Assembly (NCBI RefSeq): GCF_001898805.1
Contig: NZ_MKVJ01000003.1
Span: forward strand, 18,508-82,507
DNA length: 64,000 bases
From: Leifsonia sp. 71-9
GTDB taxonomy: Bacteria; Actinomycetota; Actinomycetes; Actinomycetales; Microbacteriaceae
Direction of reading: 5' to 3'
Part shown: positions 49,155-57,599 of the stretch, piece by piece
How the letters are laid out: each line of letters begins with the position of its first letter
How positions within the stretch are numbered: position 1 is the first letter of the stretch
The notes under the pieces: generated by a model
Database searches by the model: none
The model's input: the letters and a program-made list of their open reading frames with translations, nothing else
What the model was told of the DNA's origin: nothing
Program-made: the position numbers and the translations under genes

Positions 49155-52037
49155 ATGGCGCGGGAGGGTCTCATGGGCGTGTTCACCACCCTGTTCGGTG
49201 CGGTCCGAGACGGCGGCCGCGACCAGAACATCCTGGAGCTGCGCATCCACGGCATCAAGAACACGCCACCGGCGGAGATGCTGGGCGTGCCGCCGGGGGA
49301 TGTGCGGCCCGACCAGGCCGACGAGAACGGCGGCTTCTTCGTCCCCACCGTCGACCCGGTCGACCCGACGGACCCCGCCTATCCGCCCACGCGCATCCGC
49401 CGCGAGGGCTACTCGTGGGGGCTGATGGCGCGGTACGGCGGCGGGGCGCTCGTCATCGTCGGCCAGTTCTTCGTGCAGCTGGCCTGGCTGCTCATCCTGC
49501 CGTTCGGGCTGTGCAACACGGCCTACTGGACCCGCCGGATCCCGCGCCAGACCGTCGCGGGCGAGTGGCGCGCGGGCCGCGGTGCCGCCGCGCTGCGGGT
49601 GTTCGCGCTCTGCCTGACGCTGCTCTACGTGTGCGCGCTGGCCTCGGTGAGCCTCGACCTGATCGGGTCGCAGTGCCTCGCCGGGACCGCCTCCTGCCCG
49701 TCGATGCCGGGATGGCTGAACGACTTCTTCGCGCTGCCCGACTTCGACCGGCGCGGCATCCGCCTGGCCATGCTCTCGCTGGTGCCGGTGCTCGGCGTCG
49801 TGGTGCTCCTGCTCGTCTCGCACACGGCGCGCACGCGCTACGAGGCGGGCATCTTCGGCACGGTCGACAAGATGCGGCACGCGGAGGAGCGCGGCGGTGC
49901 GGCCGCGTCGGCGCCGAACGGCCGCACGCCGCTGGCGACGGAAGGCTTCTGGGGGATGACCCGGGTGAAGCTCCCGTCCGAGCTGCTGCATCTGGCGGGC
50001 GCGCTCTTCCTCGTCGCCGTGCTGCTCGGCTGGGACGACGTGTTCGCCGCGTGCTCGGGAGGCAGCACCCGCATCCCCGCCGCCTGCTGGGGAGCGGAGC
50101 CGGCCCCGCTGGCCCGGTGGTGGGTCTCGGCGGCGGTGATCGCCGCGGCGCTCGGCCTCGTCGTCACCATCGCGCGGGTCATGGCCGACACCGACACGGT
50201 CACGCGCCGGTCGGACGAGCTCTCGGACGCCGTCCGCCGCAACCGGGTGCGGCGCAAGCTGCGGCGCCGCGAGACCTGGGCCGGGTGGACGCTGCTCGCG
50301 GCCGTCGCGGTGTACGTCGTCGTGTTCGTCTCGATCGCCGTCCCCGACCAGCACCTCAACTACGCGCGCATCCCGTTCCTCGGTCTCGTCGTCTCCCCGG
50401 CCATCGTGACCGGGGTGCTGCTCGCCATCGCCCTCTCCGCGCTGGGCTGGCGCCGGCTGCCGGAGTGGCCGTCCTCCATCGCGCGGGTGAAGGAGTGGCT
50501 CCCGGCGGTCGCGTGCATCGCCCTCGTGGTGGTCGCCGGGCTCGGCGTGGCGGTCGCGGTGCTCCTCACCCCCGACGGGCTGCCGCCGCGCACGCCGTCC
50601 CTCGTCGCGTACGCCGTGAGCGCCGGCGCCCTGGTCGTCCTGGCCCTGATCATCGGGTTCGTCCCGTCGCGCGCCCGCCGTCGCGACGTGCTCCGCTACG
50701 AGGGGTGGAGCGGCACCGGTCCCGGGGTGGTCCTGCTCCTCTCCCTCGGCGGCGGGATGCTGCTGTCGACCCTCCTGGTCCTGGGGGCGCAGTGCTGGCT
50801 CAGCTCGCCGGGGGCGGTCCCGGTCTGCCCGCTCTCCCGCGGGGACGCCTCCCTCGTCACCCCCGGCGCCTATCGCAACTTCGGCAGCACCGTTCCCGTG
50901 CTGGCGGCGCTCCTGCTCCTCCTGGTCGCGATCGTGGCCGCGGCCCGGATGCGCACTACACCCCGATTCACCACGCCGCGCACCGACGGCGGCCGCCCCC
51001 TGCGCGCGCCGCTGCGCCGCTACCGCGACGGCACGGTGCCGCTCGTCCCCTCGGCCGGCAAGCTGACCACGAAGATGCTGCGCGCACGCCGCTTCGCCGG
51101 GCTGTTCCATCGCGGCGAACCCGTCCTGGGCGTGCTGGCCGGGCTGCTCGCCGTCGGCTGCGCGGTGTCGGTGTCGTTCCCCGACACCTGGCGCCCGACC
51201 GCGCTGCTCGACTTCGCGCTCCCCGCCCTCGGGCTGATCGCGGTCACCGCCATCGTCACCATCGCCGAGAGCGCCATCACGACCAAGGAGCGGCCGATCG
51301 GGATCATGTGGGACCTCATGTGCTTCCTCCCGCGTGCGGGGCATCCGTACGGTCCGCCCTGCTACGCCGAGCGGGTCATCCCGGAGCTGCGCGGCCGCGT
51401 CGTCGCCTGGCTCGAGACCGACCTCATGAAGGGGAAGATCGTCGACGGGCGGGACACGCGCACCGAGGCCCAGAAGGCCGACGACGAGCTGGCCGCCCTG
51501 GGGACCGCGCAGCGGCGCAAGGTGGTGCTGAGCGCGCACAGCCTGGGCGGTGTGCTGGCCGTCTCGTGCCTGTTCACGTTGGGCGCCGACACGAAGGACG
51601 GCCTCCGCAACGTCGGCCTCCTCACCTACGGCACGCAGCTGCGCGCGTTCTTCGGCCGGTTCTTCCCCGAGCTGTTCGGCGGCGAGGTGCTCGGCGTGCG
51701 CAAGAGCCGGGGGCCGTCGCTGTGGACGGCCGACCCGTGGCTGAAACAGGTCAACCGCGACCAGGGCGCTCCGCCGGTGCGGCGGCCGGGCGACGGACCG
51801 GAGCCGACCCTGCGCGAGCTGCTCACCCAGCCCGACGGGGAGATCGCGTGGATCAACCTCTGGCGCCGCACCGACTACCTCGGCTTCCCCGACGACTCGT
51901 ACGACCACAACGACATCGACCGCGGCGCCGACGAGTTCGGGCCGACGCGCTATCTCGTCAAGGTCGCGACCCATCCCGGCTACCCCGCGTCGGCGCAGTA
52001 CATGACGGCACTCCGCGACCTCGCGCGGAGGATCTGA
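49155..52037 (+). CDS. Large multi-pass membrane protein with a lipase-like hydrolase domain
   Basis: The 960-residue protein starts with ILELRIHGIKNTPPAEMLGVP, a motif found at the head of actinobacterial lipase-like proteins. About ten to twelve membrane helices follow (roughly 100-750), then a cytoplasmic or external domain with the nucleophile elbow AHSLGG near 797, and a C-terminal NLWRRTDYLGFP segment. It may hydrolyse membrane lipids or esters; no substrate is known. A GGGAGGG site favours the ATG at 49173 (954 residues) over 49155; both are in frame. Confidence 0.75.
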   Translation: MAREGLMGVFTTLFGAVRDGGRDQNILELRIHGIKNTPPAEMLGVPPGDVRPDQADENGGFFVPTVDPVDPTDPAYPPTRIRREGYSWGLMARYGGGALVIVGQFFVQLAWLLILPFGLCNTAYWTRRIPRQTVAGEWRAGRGAAALRVFALCLTLLYVCALASVSLDLIGSQCLAGTASCPSMPGWLNDFFALPDFDRRGIRLAMLSLVPVLGVVVLLLVSHTARTRYEAGIFGTVDKMRHAEERGGAAASAPNGRTPLATEGFWGMTRVKLPSELLHLAGALFLVAVLLGWDDVFAACSGGSTRIPAACWGAEPAPLARWWVSAAVIAAALGLVVTIARVMADTDTVTRRSDELSDAVRRNRVRRKLRRRETWAGWTLLAAVAVYVVVFVSIAVPDQHLNYARIPFLGLVVSPAIVTGVLLAIALSALGWRRLPEWPSSIARVKEWLPAVACIALVVVAGLGVAVAVLLTPDGLPPRTPSLVAYAVSAGALVVLALIIGFVPSRARRRDVLRYEGWSGTGPGVVLLLSLGGGMLLSTLLVLGAQCWLSSPGAVPVCPLSRGDASLVTPGAYRNFGSTVPVLAALLLLLVAIVAAARMRTTPRFTTPRTDGGRPLRAPLRRYRDGTVPLVPSAGKLTTKMLRARRFAGLFHRGEPVLGVLAGLLAVGCAVSVSFPDTWRPTALLDFALPALGLIAVTAIVTIAESAITTKERPIGIMWDLMCFLPRAGHPYGPPCYAERVIPELRGRVVAWLETDLMKGKIVDGRDTRTEAQKADDELAALGTAQRRKVVLSAHSLGGVLAVSCLFTLGADTKDGLRNVGLLTYGTQLRAFFGRFFPELFGGEVLGVRKSRGPSLWTADPWLKQVNRDQGAPPVRRPGDGPEPTLRELLTQPDGEIAWINLWRRTDYLGFPDDSYDHNDIDRGADEFGPTRYLVKVATHPGYPASAQYMTALRDLARRI

Positions 52038-52120
52038 CGAGAACTCCCTGTGAACCCTGGCCCGCTTAAAACCGAGTGTTGTAAGGTATTGCCACCACCC
52101 GGCCACATCGAAGGAGAACC

Positions 52121-54367
52121 ATGGTCGACCGTCTCGTCCGCGCAACCGAACTGACCACCGAGGAGAAGGCGTCGATCACCTCCGGCGCGAGCTTCTGGGA
52201 GACGGAGGCGGTGCAGCGCGTCGGCATCCCCTCCATCTACCTCACCGACGGACCCCACGGCGTGCGCAAGCAGAGCCAGGGCGGCGACCACCTCGGCATC
52301 GGCGACAGCGTGCCCGCCACCTGCTTCCCGCCCGCGGTCGCCCTCGGCTCGTCGTGGGACGCCGAGCTGCTGGAGCGCGTCGGCCGGGCCCTCGGCGAGG
52401 AGGCCAAGGCCGAAGGCGTCGGTGTGCTCCTCGGCCCGGGCATCAACATCAAGCGCTCCCCGCTCTGCGGCCGCAACTTCGAGTACCTCTCCGAGGACCC
52501 GATCGTGAGCGGACGCCTCGGATCCGCCCTCGTGCGCGGCCTCCAGTCCCAGGGCGTCGGCGCCTCCCTCAAGCACTTCGCCGCCAACAACCAGGAGACC
52601 GACCGGATGCGCGTCAGCGCCGACGTCGACGAGCGCCCGCTGCGCGAGATCTACCTCCGCGGCTTCCAGCGCGTGGTGCAGGACGCCCAGCCGTGGACCG
52701 TCATGTGCTCGTACAACCGCATCAACGGCGTCTACGCCAGCGAGGACCCGTGGCTGCTGACGAAGGTCCTCCGCGACGAGTGGGGCTTCGAGGGCCTCGT
52801 CGTCTCCGACTGGGGTGCGGTGAACGACCGCGTCTCCGCGCTCGCCGCGGGCCTCGACCTCGAGATGCCGTCCTCGGGTGGCGTCACGGACGCGCAGCTC
52901 GTCGCGGCCGTCCGCGACGGCTCGCTCGACGAGTCGGTGCTCGACACCGGTGCCCAGCGCGTCATCGACCTCGTGCAGAAGGCCGTCGACAACGCCGACG
53001 CCGACGCCTCCTACGACGTGGAGGCGCACCACGCGCTCGCCCGCGAGGTCGCCGGCCGCAGCATCGTGCTGCTCAAGAACGACGGCGTGCTCCCGCTCGC
53101 GGCCGAGGCCGGCCGGCGCATCGCCGTCATCGGCGAGTTCGCCCGCACCCCGCGCTACCAGGGCGCCGGCTCGTCGCAGATCGTCCCGACCCGCCTCGAC
53201 AACGCGCTCGACGAGATCCGTGCGCTCGCCGGCGACGCCGAGGTGACCTTCGCCGCGGGCTACGCGCTCGGTGCCGAGGGCGACGCCGCCGCACTCACGA
53301 CCGAGGCGGTCGCTGCGGCCTCCACCGCCGACGATGTCCTGCTCTTCCTGGGTCTGCCCGGCGAGGACGAGTCCGAGGGCTTCGACCGCGAACACATCGA
53401 GCTGCCCGCCGCGCAGACCGCGCTGCTGGAGGCCGTGCTCGCCGCCAACCCGCGCGTCGCCGTCGTGCTCTCCAACGGCGGCGTCGTGCGCGTCTCCGGC
53501 TGGGCCGACCGCGTGCCCGCGATCGTCGAGGGCTGGCTGCTCGGCCAGGCCGGCGGCGGGGCCGTCGCTGACGTCCTCTTCGGCGCCGTGAACCCCTCCG
53601 GCCGCCTGGCCGAGACCGTGATCGCGCACCTCGGGGACACCGCGGCGTCGATCAACTTCCCGGGCGAGAAGGGGCACGTCCGCTACGGCGAGGGCCTGTT
53701 CGTCGGCTACCGCGACGTCGATGCGCGGGAGGTGACCGTCAGCTTCCCGTTCGGCCACGGCCTCTCGTACACGACCTTCGACTTCGGCGCCCCCGCCGTC
53801 GAGGCCACGGCCGACGGCGGCATCCACGTCTCCGTCGACGTCACCAACAGCGGCGACCGCGACGGCCGGGAGGTCGTGCAGGTCTACGTGGCGCTGCCCG
53901 GTTCGGCGGTGACCCGCCCCGTGCGCGAGCTCAAGGGGTTCGCGAACGTCGCCATCGCCGCCGGCGCCACCGAGAGCGTCGTCATCGAGATCCCCGCCGA
54001 CGACCTCGCCTACTACGACACCGATCTCGTCGGCTGGATCGTCGAGGGCGGCGACTACGTCGTCTCGGTCGGAGCCTCCTCCCGCGACCTGCGCGGCACC
54101 GCGACGGTCACCCTCGCCGGCGACGGCAAGGCGGTGCCGCTGTCGGTCGAGTCCACCCTGGGCGAGTGGCTGAGCCACCCGGTCGGTGCACAGGTGCTCG
54201 GCGCCGCCCTCGCGCAGACGGGGGATGCCGCGGTCGCCGGGATGCTGGCCGACCCGGGCCTGCGCCGCATGGCCGAGGGCATCCCGCTCATCCGCGCCAT
54301 CGGCTTCTCCGGCAACGCCGTCTCGCCCGAGCAGCTCGACCAGCTCGTCGCCGCGGCGAACGCCTAA
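52121..54367 (+). CDS. Beta-glucosidase, glycoside hydrolase family 3
   Basis: The 748-residue cytoplasmic enzyme has the GH3 N-terminal barrel (TDGPHGVRKQ at about 45; CFPPAVALGSSWD; SLKHFAANNQE), with nucleophile Asp in GLVVSDWGAVNDR near 230. A C-terminal sandwich domain (RSIVLLKNDGVLPL) and a fibronectin III-like domain (SFPFGHGLSYTTF onwards) follow, plus an extra helical tail of about 75 residues. It releases glucose from beta-glucosides. AAGGAGAA stands before the ATG. It is monocistronic, ending at a hairpin at 54392. Confidence 0.94.
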   Translation: MVDRLVRATELTTEEKASITSGASFWETEAVQRVGIPSIYLTDGPHGVRKQSQGGDHLGIGDSVPATCFPPAVALGSSWDAELLERVGRALGEEAKAEGVGVLLGPGINIKRSPLCGRNFEYLSEDPIVSGRLGSALVRGLQSQGVGASLKHFAANNQETDRMRVSADVDERPLREIYLRGFQRVVQDAQPWTVMCSYNRINGVYASEDPWLLTKVLRDEWGFEGLVVSDWGAVNDRVSALAAGLDLEMPSSGGVTDAQLVAAVRDGSLDESVLDTGAQRVIDLVQKAVDNADADASYDVEAHHALAREVAGRSIVLLKNDGVLPLAAEAGRRIAVIGEFARTPRYQGAGSSQIVPTRLDNALDEIRALAGDAEVTFAAGYALGAEGDAAALTTEAVAAASTADDVLLFLGLPGEDESEGFDREHIELPAAQTALLEAVLAANPRVAVVLSNGGVVRVSGWADRVPAIVEGWLLGQAGGGAVADVLFGAVNPSGRLAETVIAHLGDTAASINFPGEKGHVRYGEGLFVGYRDVDAREVTVSFPFGHGLSYTTFDFGAPAVEATADGGIHVSVDVTNSGDRDGREVVQVYVALPGSAVTRPVRELKGFANVAIAAGATESVVIEIPADDLAYYDTDLVGWIVEGGDYVVSVGASSRDLRGTATVTLAGDGKAVPLSVESTLGEWLSHPVGAQVLGAALAQTGDAAVAGMLADPGLRRMAEGIPLIRAIGFSGNAVSPEQLDQLVAAANA

Positions 54368-54391
54368 CCTACGCCGCTCCGACGGCACGGT

Positions 54392-54419
54392 GAACCCCCT
54401 TGCGAGAGCAGGGGGGTTC
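54392..54419 (+). terminator. Rho-independent-type terminator after the GH3 gene
   Basis: GAACCCCC and GGGGGGTTC flank a 13-nt loop, followed by GCGTTTCGTT. It is the clearest intrinsic terminator in the window and lies 25 bp after the stop. Confidence 0.75.
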
Positions 54420-54436
54420 GGCGTTTCGTTGGCACC

Positions 54437-54649
54437 ATGAGCGATTCGACCGAGCAGGAGCCGGTGGTCGGCCACGATCCCACGAACGGGCTGGCCGGCG
54501 ACCTCGAAGGAGACGACGGGGGCTCCGCCGAGCCCACCGCCGAGCAGAACGTGATCCAGGATGTCATCGCCGATCTCGACCCCGACCGGGTCGACGACGC
54601 GGGCGACGACGACGCGGTCACGCCGTACAGCGAAGAGGGCGCCCCCTAG
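54437..54649 (+). CDS. Small acidic protein of unknown function
   Basis: The 70-residue protein is rich in Asp, Glu and Gly and lacks Cys, membrane segments and secondary-structure breaks typical of enzymes. One hydrophobic helix (NVIQDVIADLDPDRV) sits in the middle. It is followed 25 bp later by another acidic protein on the same strand, so the two are probably cotranscribed. It resembles small stress-associated disordered proteins but no family is recognised. Confidence 0.55.
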   Translation: MSDSTEQEPVVGHDPTNGLAGDLEGDDGGSAEPTAEQNVIQDVIADLDPDRVDDAGDDDAVTPYSEEGAP

Positions 54650-54674
54650 TCGGGGCCTCCGGGAGGAGCAGCGC

Positions 54675-55016
54675 ATGAGCGACACGAGCGGACTGCAGAA
54701 CGCCGACGCCGAGGGCGTCCCGGCCGAGGACAAGCCGGAGCGCTTCGAAGGCGGCGACCAGGGCGAGGGCGCGCAGAGCGCGGACGGCCAGAGCGCGGGC
54801 GACCACGACGCGCAGGCCTCCGAGCCCGCCGAGACCGCGCCGGGGCAGGATGTCAGCGACGCCGGCGAGACCGGCGTCACCCCCGAAGGCGCCCAGGACG
54901 TGACGCCGGACACCGACCAGGGCGGCGCCGGGGCCGAGCCTCCGCCCGCCGAGTTCGACCCGGCTCAGCAGCCGTCGAACCCCGACCTCGTGAAGAACAC
55001 CGAGCCACCGGACTGA
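54675..55016 (+). CDS. Acidic, disordered protein of unknown function
   Basis: The 113-residue protein is dominated by Asp, Glu, Gly, Gln, Pro and Ala, with no hydrophobic core and no Cys. GGAGGAGC precedes the ATG by 5 nt, a strong site that supports expression. It follows the similar 70-residue gene and ends before a GC hairpin at 55034. A role as a stress or desiccation protein is possible but not shown by sequence. Confidence 0.6.
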   Translation: MSDTSGLQNADAEGVPAEDKPERFEGGDQGEGAQSADGQSAGDHDAQASEPAETAPGQDVSDAGETGVTPEGAQDVTPDTDQGGAGAEPPPAEFDPAQQPSNPDLVKNTEPPD

Positions 55017-55033
55017 CCCGTCCGGCACCAGCT

Positions 55034-55070
55034 GCGGCCCCGTCCTGTCATCCCGGGCGGGGCCGCTCTT
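55034..55070. terminator. Intrinsic terminator after the acidic-protein pair
   Basis: GCGGCCCCG (55034-55042) pairs with CGGGGCCGC (55058-55066), followed by TCTTC. It ends the plus-strand pair and lies before the convergent small membrane protein gene. Confidence 0.65.
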
Positions 55071-55090
55071 CGTGCGCGTGCGATCGCCGG

Positions 55091-55288
55091 TCAGGCGTCG
55101 CGGCGACCGCCGAACATCCACCCCGCGCCGATCAGCAGCCCCGCCACGCAGAGCCCGATCCCGAGCGCGAGCACGGAGACGCCGCCGCCCGCACGCGGCA
55201 CGATGAGGCCGACGACGAACAGCAGGGCGCCGACGTTGAGGAGCACTGCGGCGATCCAGCCGAGGGTCCTGCGCAGCGCCGCGTTCAT
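55091..55288 (-). CDS. Small two-helix membrane protein
   Basis: The 65-residue protein has two membrane helices (TLGWIAAVLLNVGALLFVVG and SVLALGIGLCVAGLLIGAGW) and short basic ends. TACGAT lies 7 nt before the ATG and no ribosome site is seen, which suggests leaderless translation. No family is recognised. Confidence 0.7.
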   Translation of the reverse strand: MNAALRRTLGWIAAVLLNVGALLFVVGLIVPRAGGGVSVLALGIGLCVAGLLIGAGWMFGGRRDA

Positions 55289-55332
55289 CCCGGGTATCGT
55301 ACTCGCCGCGGCTCCGCGCGTGCTGACCGCGG

Positions 55333-55638
55333 TCACGACCCGCCGAGGTTGCCCGTCCCGCCCGGCTCGGCGCCCGCGTCCAGGGACTCGTTGATGATCG
55401 ACCCGACGAGCGTCCTCCAGTCGGACCCTTCGCGCAGGGTCTCGGTCTCGCCCGGCGGGATGGTGCCGAACACCGGCTCGTGCTCCTCGCCCTCCGGCGC
55501 CACCCGCACCAGCGTGCCCAGCTCGGCGTGCGAGTCGTCCAGCACCACCCACACCCCGGGCGCTTTCTTCTCCACGTGGAAGATGCGGTCCCGGTAGGGG
55601 TACCGGACGCTGGACATCTCGAGCTCACTGGCGGACAT
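55333..55638 (-). CDS. Small conserved-looking protein of unknown function
   Basis: The 101-residue soluble protein has a beta-rich core (VRYPYRDRIFHVEKKAPGVWVVLDD; LGTLVRVAPEGEEHEPVFGTI) and a Gly-rich tail. ATG 55638 has AAGGGG upstream; an internal ATG at 55617 would remove seven residues. It may be a small ligand-binding or structural protein; no function can be assigned. The region upstream (55640-55755) is AT-richer and leads to the toxin-antitoxin promoter on the other strand. Confidence 0.65.
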   Translation of the reverse strand: MSASELEMSSVRYPYRDRIFHVEKKAPGVWVVLDDSHAELGTLVRVAPEGEEHEPVFGTIPPGETETLREGSDWRTLVGSIINESLDAGAEPGGTGNLGGS

Positions 55639-55756
55639 TGCTGGCCCCTTCGGTCGGTTTCCCGGTCTCACCAGCATCAAACGCCCCGAAGGCCGCCCTT
55701 GGCAAGATCCGGCGGGCGGGAGCGCGTGGCCGCATCCGGGGAAACTATGCATGTAT

Positions 55757-55785
55757 TTGCAACTGTGTACACAACTCGATATAAT
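55757..55785 (+). promoter_or_regulatory. Promoter and palindromic operator of the toxin-antitoxin pair
   Basis: TTGCAA (55757-55762), 17 nt, then TATAAT (55780-55785), 7 nt before the antitoxin ATG. Between the two hexamers lies the 10-bp palindrome TGTGTACACA, containing TGTACA, the core bound by YefM-type antitoxins. This is the best sigma-70 consensus match in the window. Confidence 0.8.
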
Positions 55786-55792
55786 GGCGGAT

Positions 55793-56056
55793 ATGAACAC
55801 CCTGAGTGCGTCCGTGACGACGCGAGAACTGCGTGACGGGCTCGCCGATGTGCTGGGGCGTGCCGGCTACGCCCACGAACGTGTCGGTATCACCCGGCAC
55901 GGCAAGCTGGCCGCGGTCGTGATCGGCGTCGAGGACCTCGAAGCCCTCGAGGCGTTCGAGATGTCGCGCGATCTCGCTGACCTCGCAGCGGCGAAGGCCG
56001 CCGACTCCGGCGAGCGGATCTCGCTGGCCGAGCTCCGCGCCGAGCTCGACGGGTGA
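55793..56056 (+). CDS. Type II antitoxin, Phd/YefM family
   Basis: The 87-residue protein has the Phd/YefM N-terminal DNA-binding domain (SVTTRELRDGLADVLGRAGYAHERVGITRHGKLAAVVIGVEDLEALE as landmarks over residues 6-52) and an acidic C-terminal helix (about 60-87) that would wrap the toxin. It neutralises the downstream toxin and represses the operon through the TGTGTACACA site. ATG 55793 is probably the first codon of a leaderless mRNA. It overlaps the toxin gene by four bases. Confidence 0.9.
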   Translation: MNTLSASVTTRELRDGLADVLGRAGYAHERVGITRHGKLAAVVIGVEDLEALEAFEMSRDLADLAAAKAADSGERISLAELRAELDG

Positions 56057-56313
56057 CGGCCTGGACGGTCGAGTTCACGACCGCCGCGGCGAGAGAAGTC
56101 CGCAAGCTCGAACCGTCGGTGCGCCGACGCGTCCTCGCGGCGCTCGCCGTCCTGGAGGAGGAGGCGCGGCCGGCCGGAGCCCGGAAACTCTCCGGCTCCT
56201 CCGATGACTGGCGCATCCGCATCGGGGATCATCGCGCCCTGTATGAGATTCAGGAGGATCGTGTCCTCGTCACGGTCTTCCGAGTCGCGCACCGCCGCGA
56301 GGTCTACCGCTGA
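56053..56313 (+). CDS. Type II toxin, RelE/ParE superfamily
   Basis: The 86-residue protein has the RelE pattern: WTVEFTTAAAREVRKLEPSVRRRVLAAL, then RKLSGSSDDWRIRIGDHRALYEI and a C-terminal VFRVAHRREVYR. The Arg and Tyr residues at the C-terminus correspond to RelE mRNA-cleavage residues. It would cleave mRNA at the ribosome when freed. GTG 56053 overlaps the antitoxin stop, giving coupling. Confidence 0.9.
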   Translation: MTAWTVEFTTAAAREVRKLEPSVRRRVLAALAVLEEEARPAGARKLSGSSDDWRIRIGDHRALYEIQEDRVLVTVFRVAHRREVYR

Positions 56314-56316
56314 CCC

Positions 56317-56529
56317 TTAACTGAAGATCGCCCACTCGTCGCGGTTCATCCGCACCGGCTCGCCGTCGACGATGACGTGCCAGTCGGTGTCGTCGCGGTG
56401 GCCGTACTCGACGAGGAGCGTCGCGTACGTCCACTCCCCGTCCTCCTTCGTCCACCGGATCAACGAGATGAGCTGCCCCTGGCGCAGATACGGCACGGCG
56501 ATGAAGTCATCGTGCTTGGCGATGGTCAT
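56317..56529 (-). CDS. Small protein of unknown function
   Basis: The 70-residue soluble protein ([47 protein letters not shown]) looks beta-rich, with several Trp and Tyr. It is convergent with the toxin gene, 3 bp from its stop. TAGCAT lies 6 nt before the ATG and there is no ribosome site, so it is probably leaderless. No family is recognised. Confidence 0.65.
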   Translation of the reverse strand: MTIAKHDDFIAVPYLRQGQLISLIRWTKEDGEWTYATLLVEYGHRDDTDWHVIVDGEPVRMNRDEWAIFS

Positions 56530-56633
56530 GGCTGCATGCTAGCTCCGGCGCGCGGTCGGCGGAAGAGTCTGAAATAAAGAAGATCGCGTACCACGACCCC
56601 TTTCGGGGGCCGTGCGCGCGCCACGCCGCCCGC

Positions 56634-56655
56634 GTTCACGCTCCGTTCAGCCTGC
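56634..56655 (+). promoter_or_regulatory. PHO box (PhoP site) upstream of the phosphoesterase gene
   Basis: GTTCACGCTCC and GTTCAGCCTGC form two 11-nt direct repeats, 17 bp before the GTG. The close spacing to the likely start site would suit an activator that replaces a -35 element. Confidence 0.8.
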
Positions 56656-56672
56656 GGTGGTGGACTGTCCGC

Positions 56673-57599
56673 GTGAAGACGCGAATCGCGGAGTACCCGC
56701 GGCCCGACCACTTCCTGCTGCACATCAGCGACACCCACCTGCTCGCAGGCGGGGCGCAGCTCTATGGTTCCGTCGACAGCGAGGCGCATCTGCGCGCACT
56801 GCTCGACGAGGTCGAGGCCTCGGGCGGCAGGCCGGAGGCGATCGTCTTCACCGGGGATCTCGCCGACCGCGGCGAGCCCGGTGCCTACCAGCGGCTGCGG
56901 GAGCTCGTGGAGCCTCTGGCGGAGCGTCTCGGCTCGCACATCGTCTGGGTGATGGGCAATCACGACGACCGGGGCGCGTTCCGCTCGGGTCTGCGCGGCG
57001 ACGCCCCCACCGGCGACCCGGTCGACGAGGTGCACTGGGTCGGCGGCCTCCGCATCATCGTGCTGGACTCGTCCGTGCCCGGCCACCACTACGGGGACGT
57101 GAGCGAGTCGCAGCTCGACTGGCTGGCGGCCGAGCTGGCCAGCCCGGCGCCGGAGGGCACCATCCTGGCCATGCACCACCCGCCCGTGCCGAGCGTGCTC
57201 GACCTGGCGGTGTCGGTCGAGCTGCGGGACCAGGCCCAGCTGGCGGAGGTGCTGGAGGGCAGCGACGTGCGCAGCATCCTGGCCGGTCATCTGCACTACT
57301 CGTCGACGGCGACGTTCGCGGGCATCCCCGTCTCCGTCGCGTCGGCCAGCTGCTACACGCAGGACCTTAACGTGCCCGTGGGCGGCACGCGGGGCCGGGA
57401 TGGGGCGCTCGCCTACAACCTGGTGCACGTGTACCCGACGACGGTGCTGCACTCGGTCGTGCCGCTCGGCACCTACCCGACCCTCGACTACATCGACGCG
57501 GAGGAGTCGGCGCGGCGCCTCGCGGCCGACGGCATCCGCATCCCACCGGCGCGCACCCCCGTGGTGGCGCCGGCGGAACCCGTCACGCTTCCGGCGTGA
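56673..57599 (+). CDS. Calcineurin-like metallophosphoesterase, CpdA/class III PDE-like
   Basis: The 308-residue enzyme has all family motifs: HISDTHL (Asp20, His22), [23 protein letters not shown] and AGHLHY, binding two metals. Class III members hydrolyse cyclic AMP or phosphodiesters. With the PHO box upstream it probably helps scavenge phosphate. There is no signal peptide, so it acts in the cytoplasm unless exported otherwise. Its 3' end overlaps the convergent Stealth gene by 17 bp. Confidence 0.9.
   Translation: MKTRIAEYPRPDHFLLHISDTHLLAGGAQLYGSVDSEAHLRALLDEVEASGGRPEAIVFTGDLADRGEPGAYQRLRELVEPLAERLGSHIVWVMGNHDDRGAFRSGLRGDAPTGDPVDEVHWVGGLRIIVLDSSVPGHHYGDVSESQLDWLAAELASPAPEGTILAMHHPPVPSVLDLAVSVELRDQAQLAEVLEGSDVRSILAGHLHYSSTATFAGIPVSVASASCYTQDLNVPVGGTRGRDGALAYNLVHVYPTTVLHSVVPLGTYPTLDYIDAEESARRLAADGIRIPPARTPVVAPAEPVTLPA

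Noticed and set aside
56581..56630. GC-rich hairpin (CCCCTTTCGGGGG type) as a terminator of the 70-residue gene.
   Set aside because: It lies upstream of that minus-strand gene and before the PHO box; it is too short to assign.
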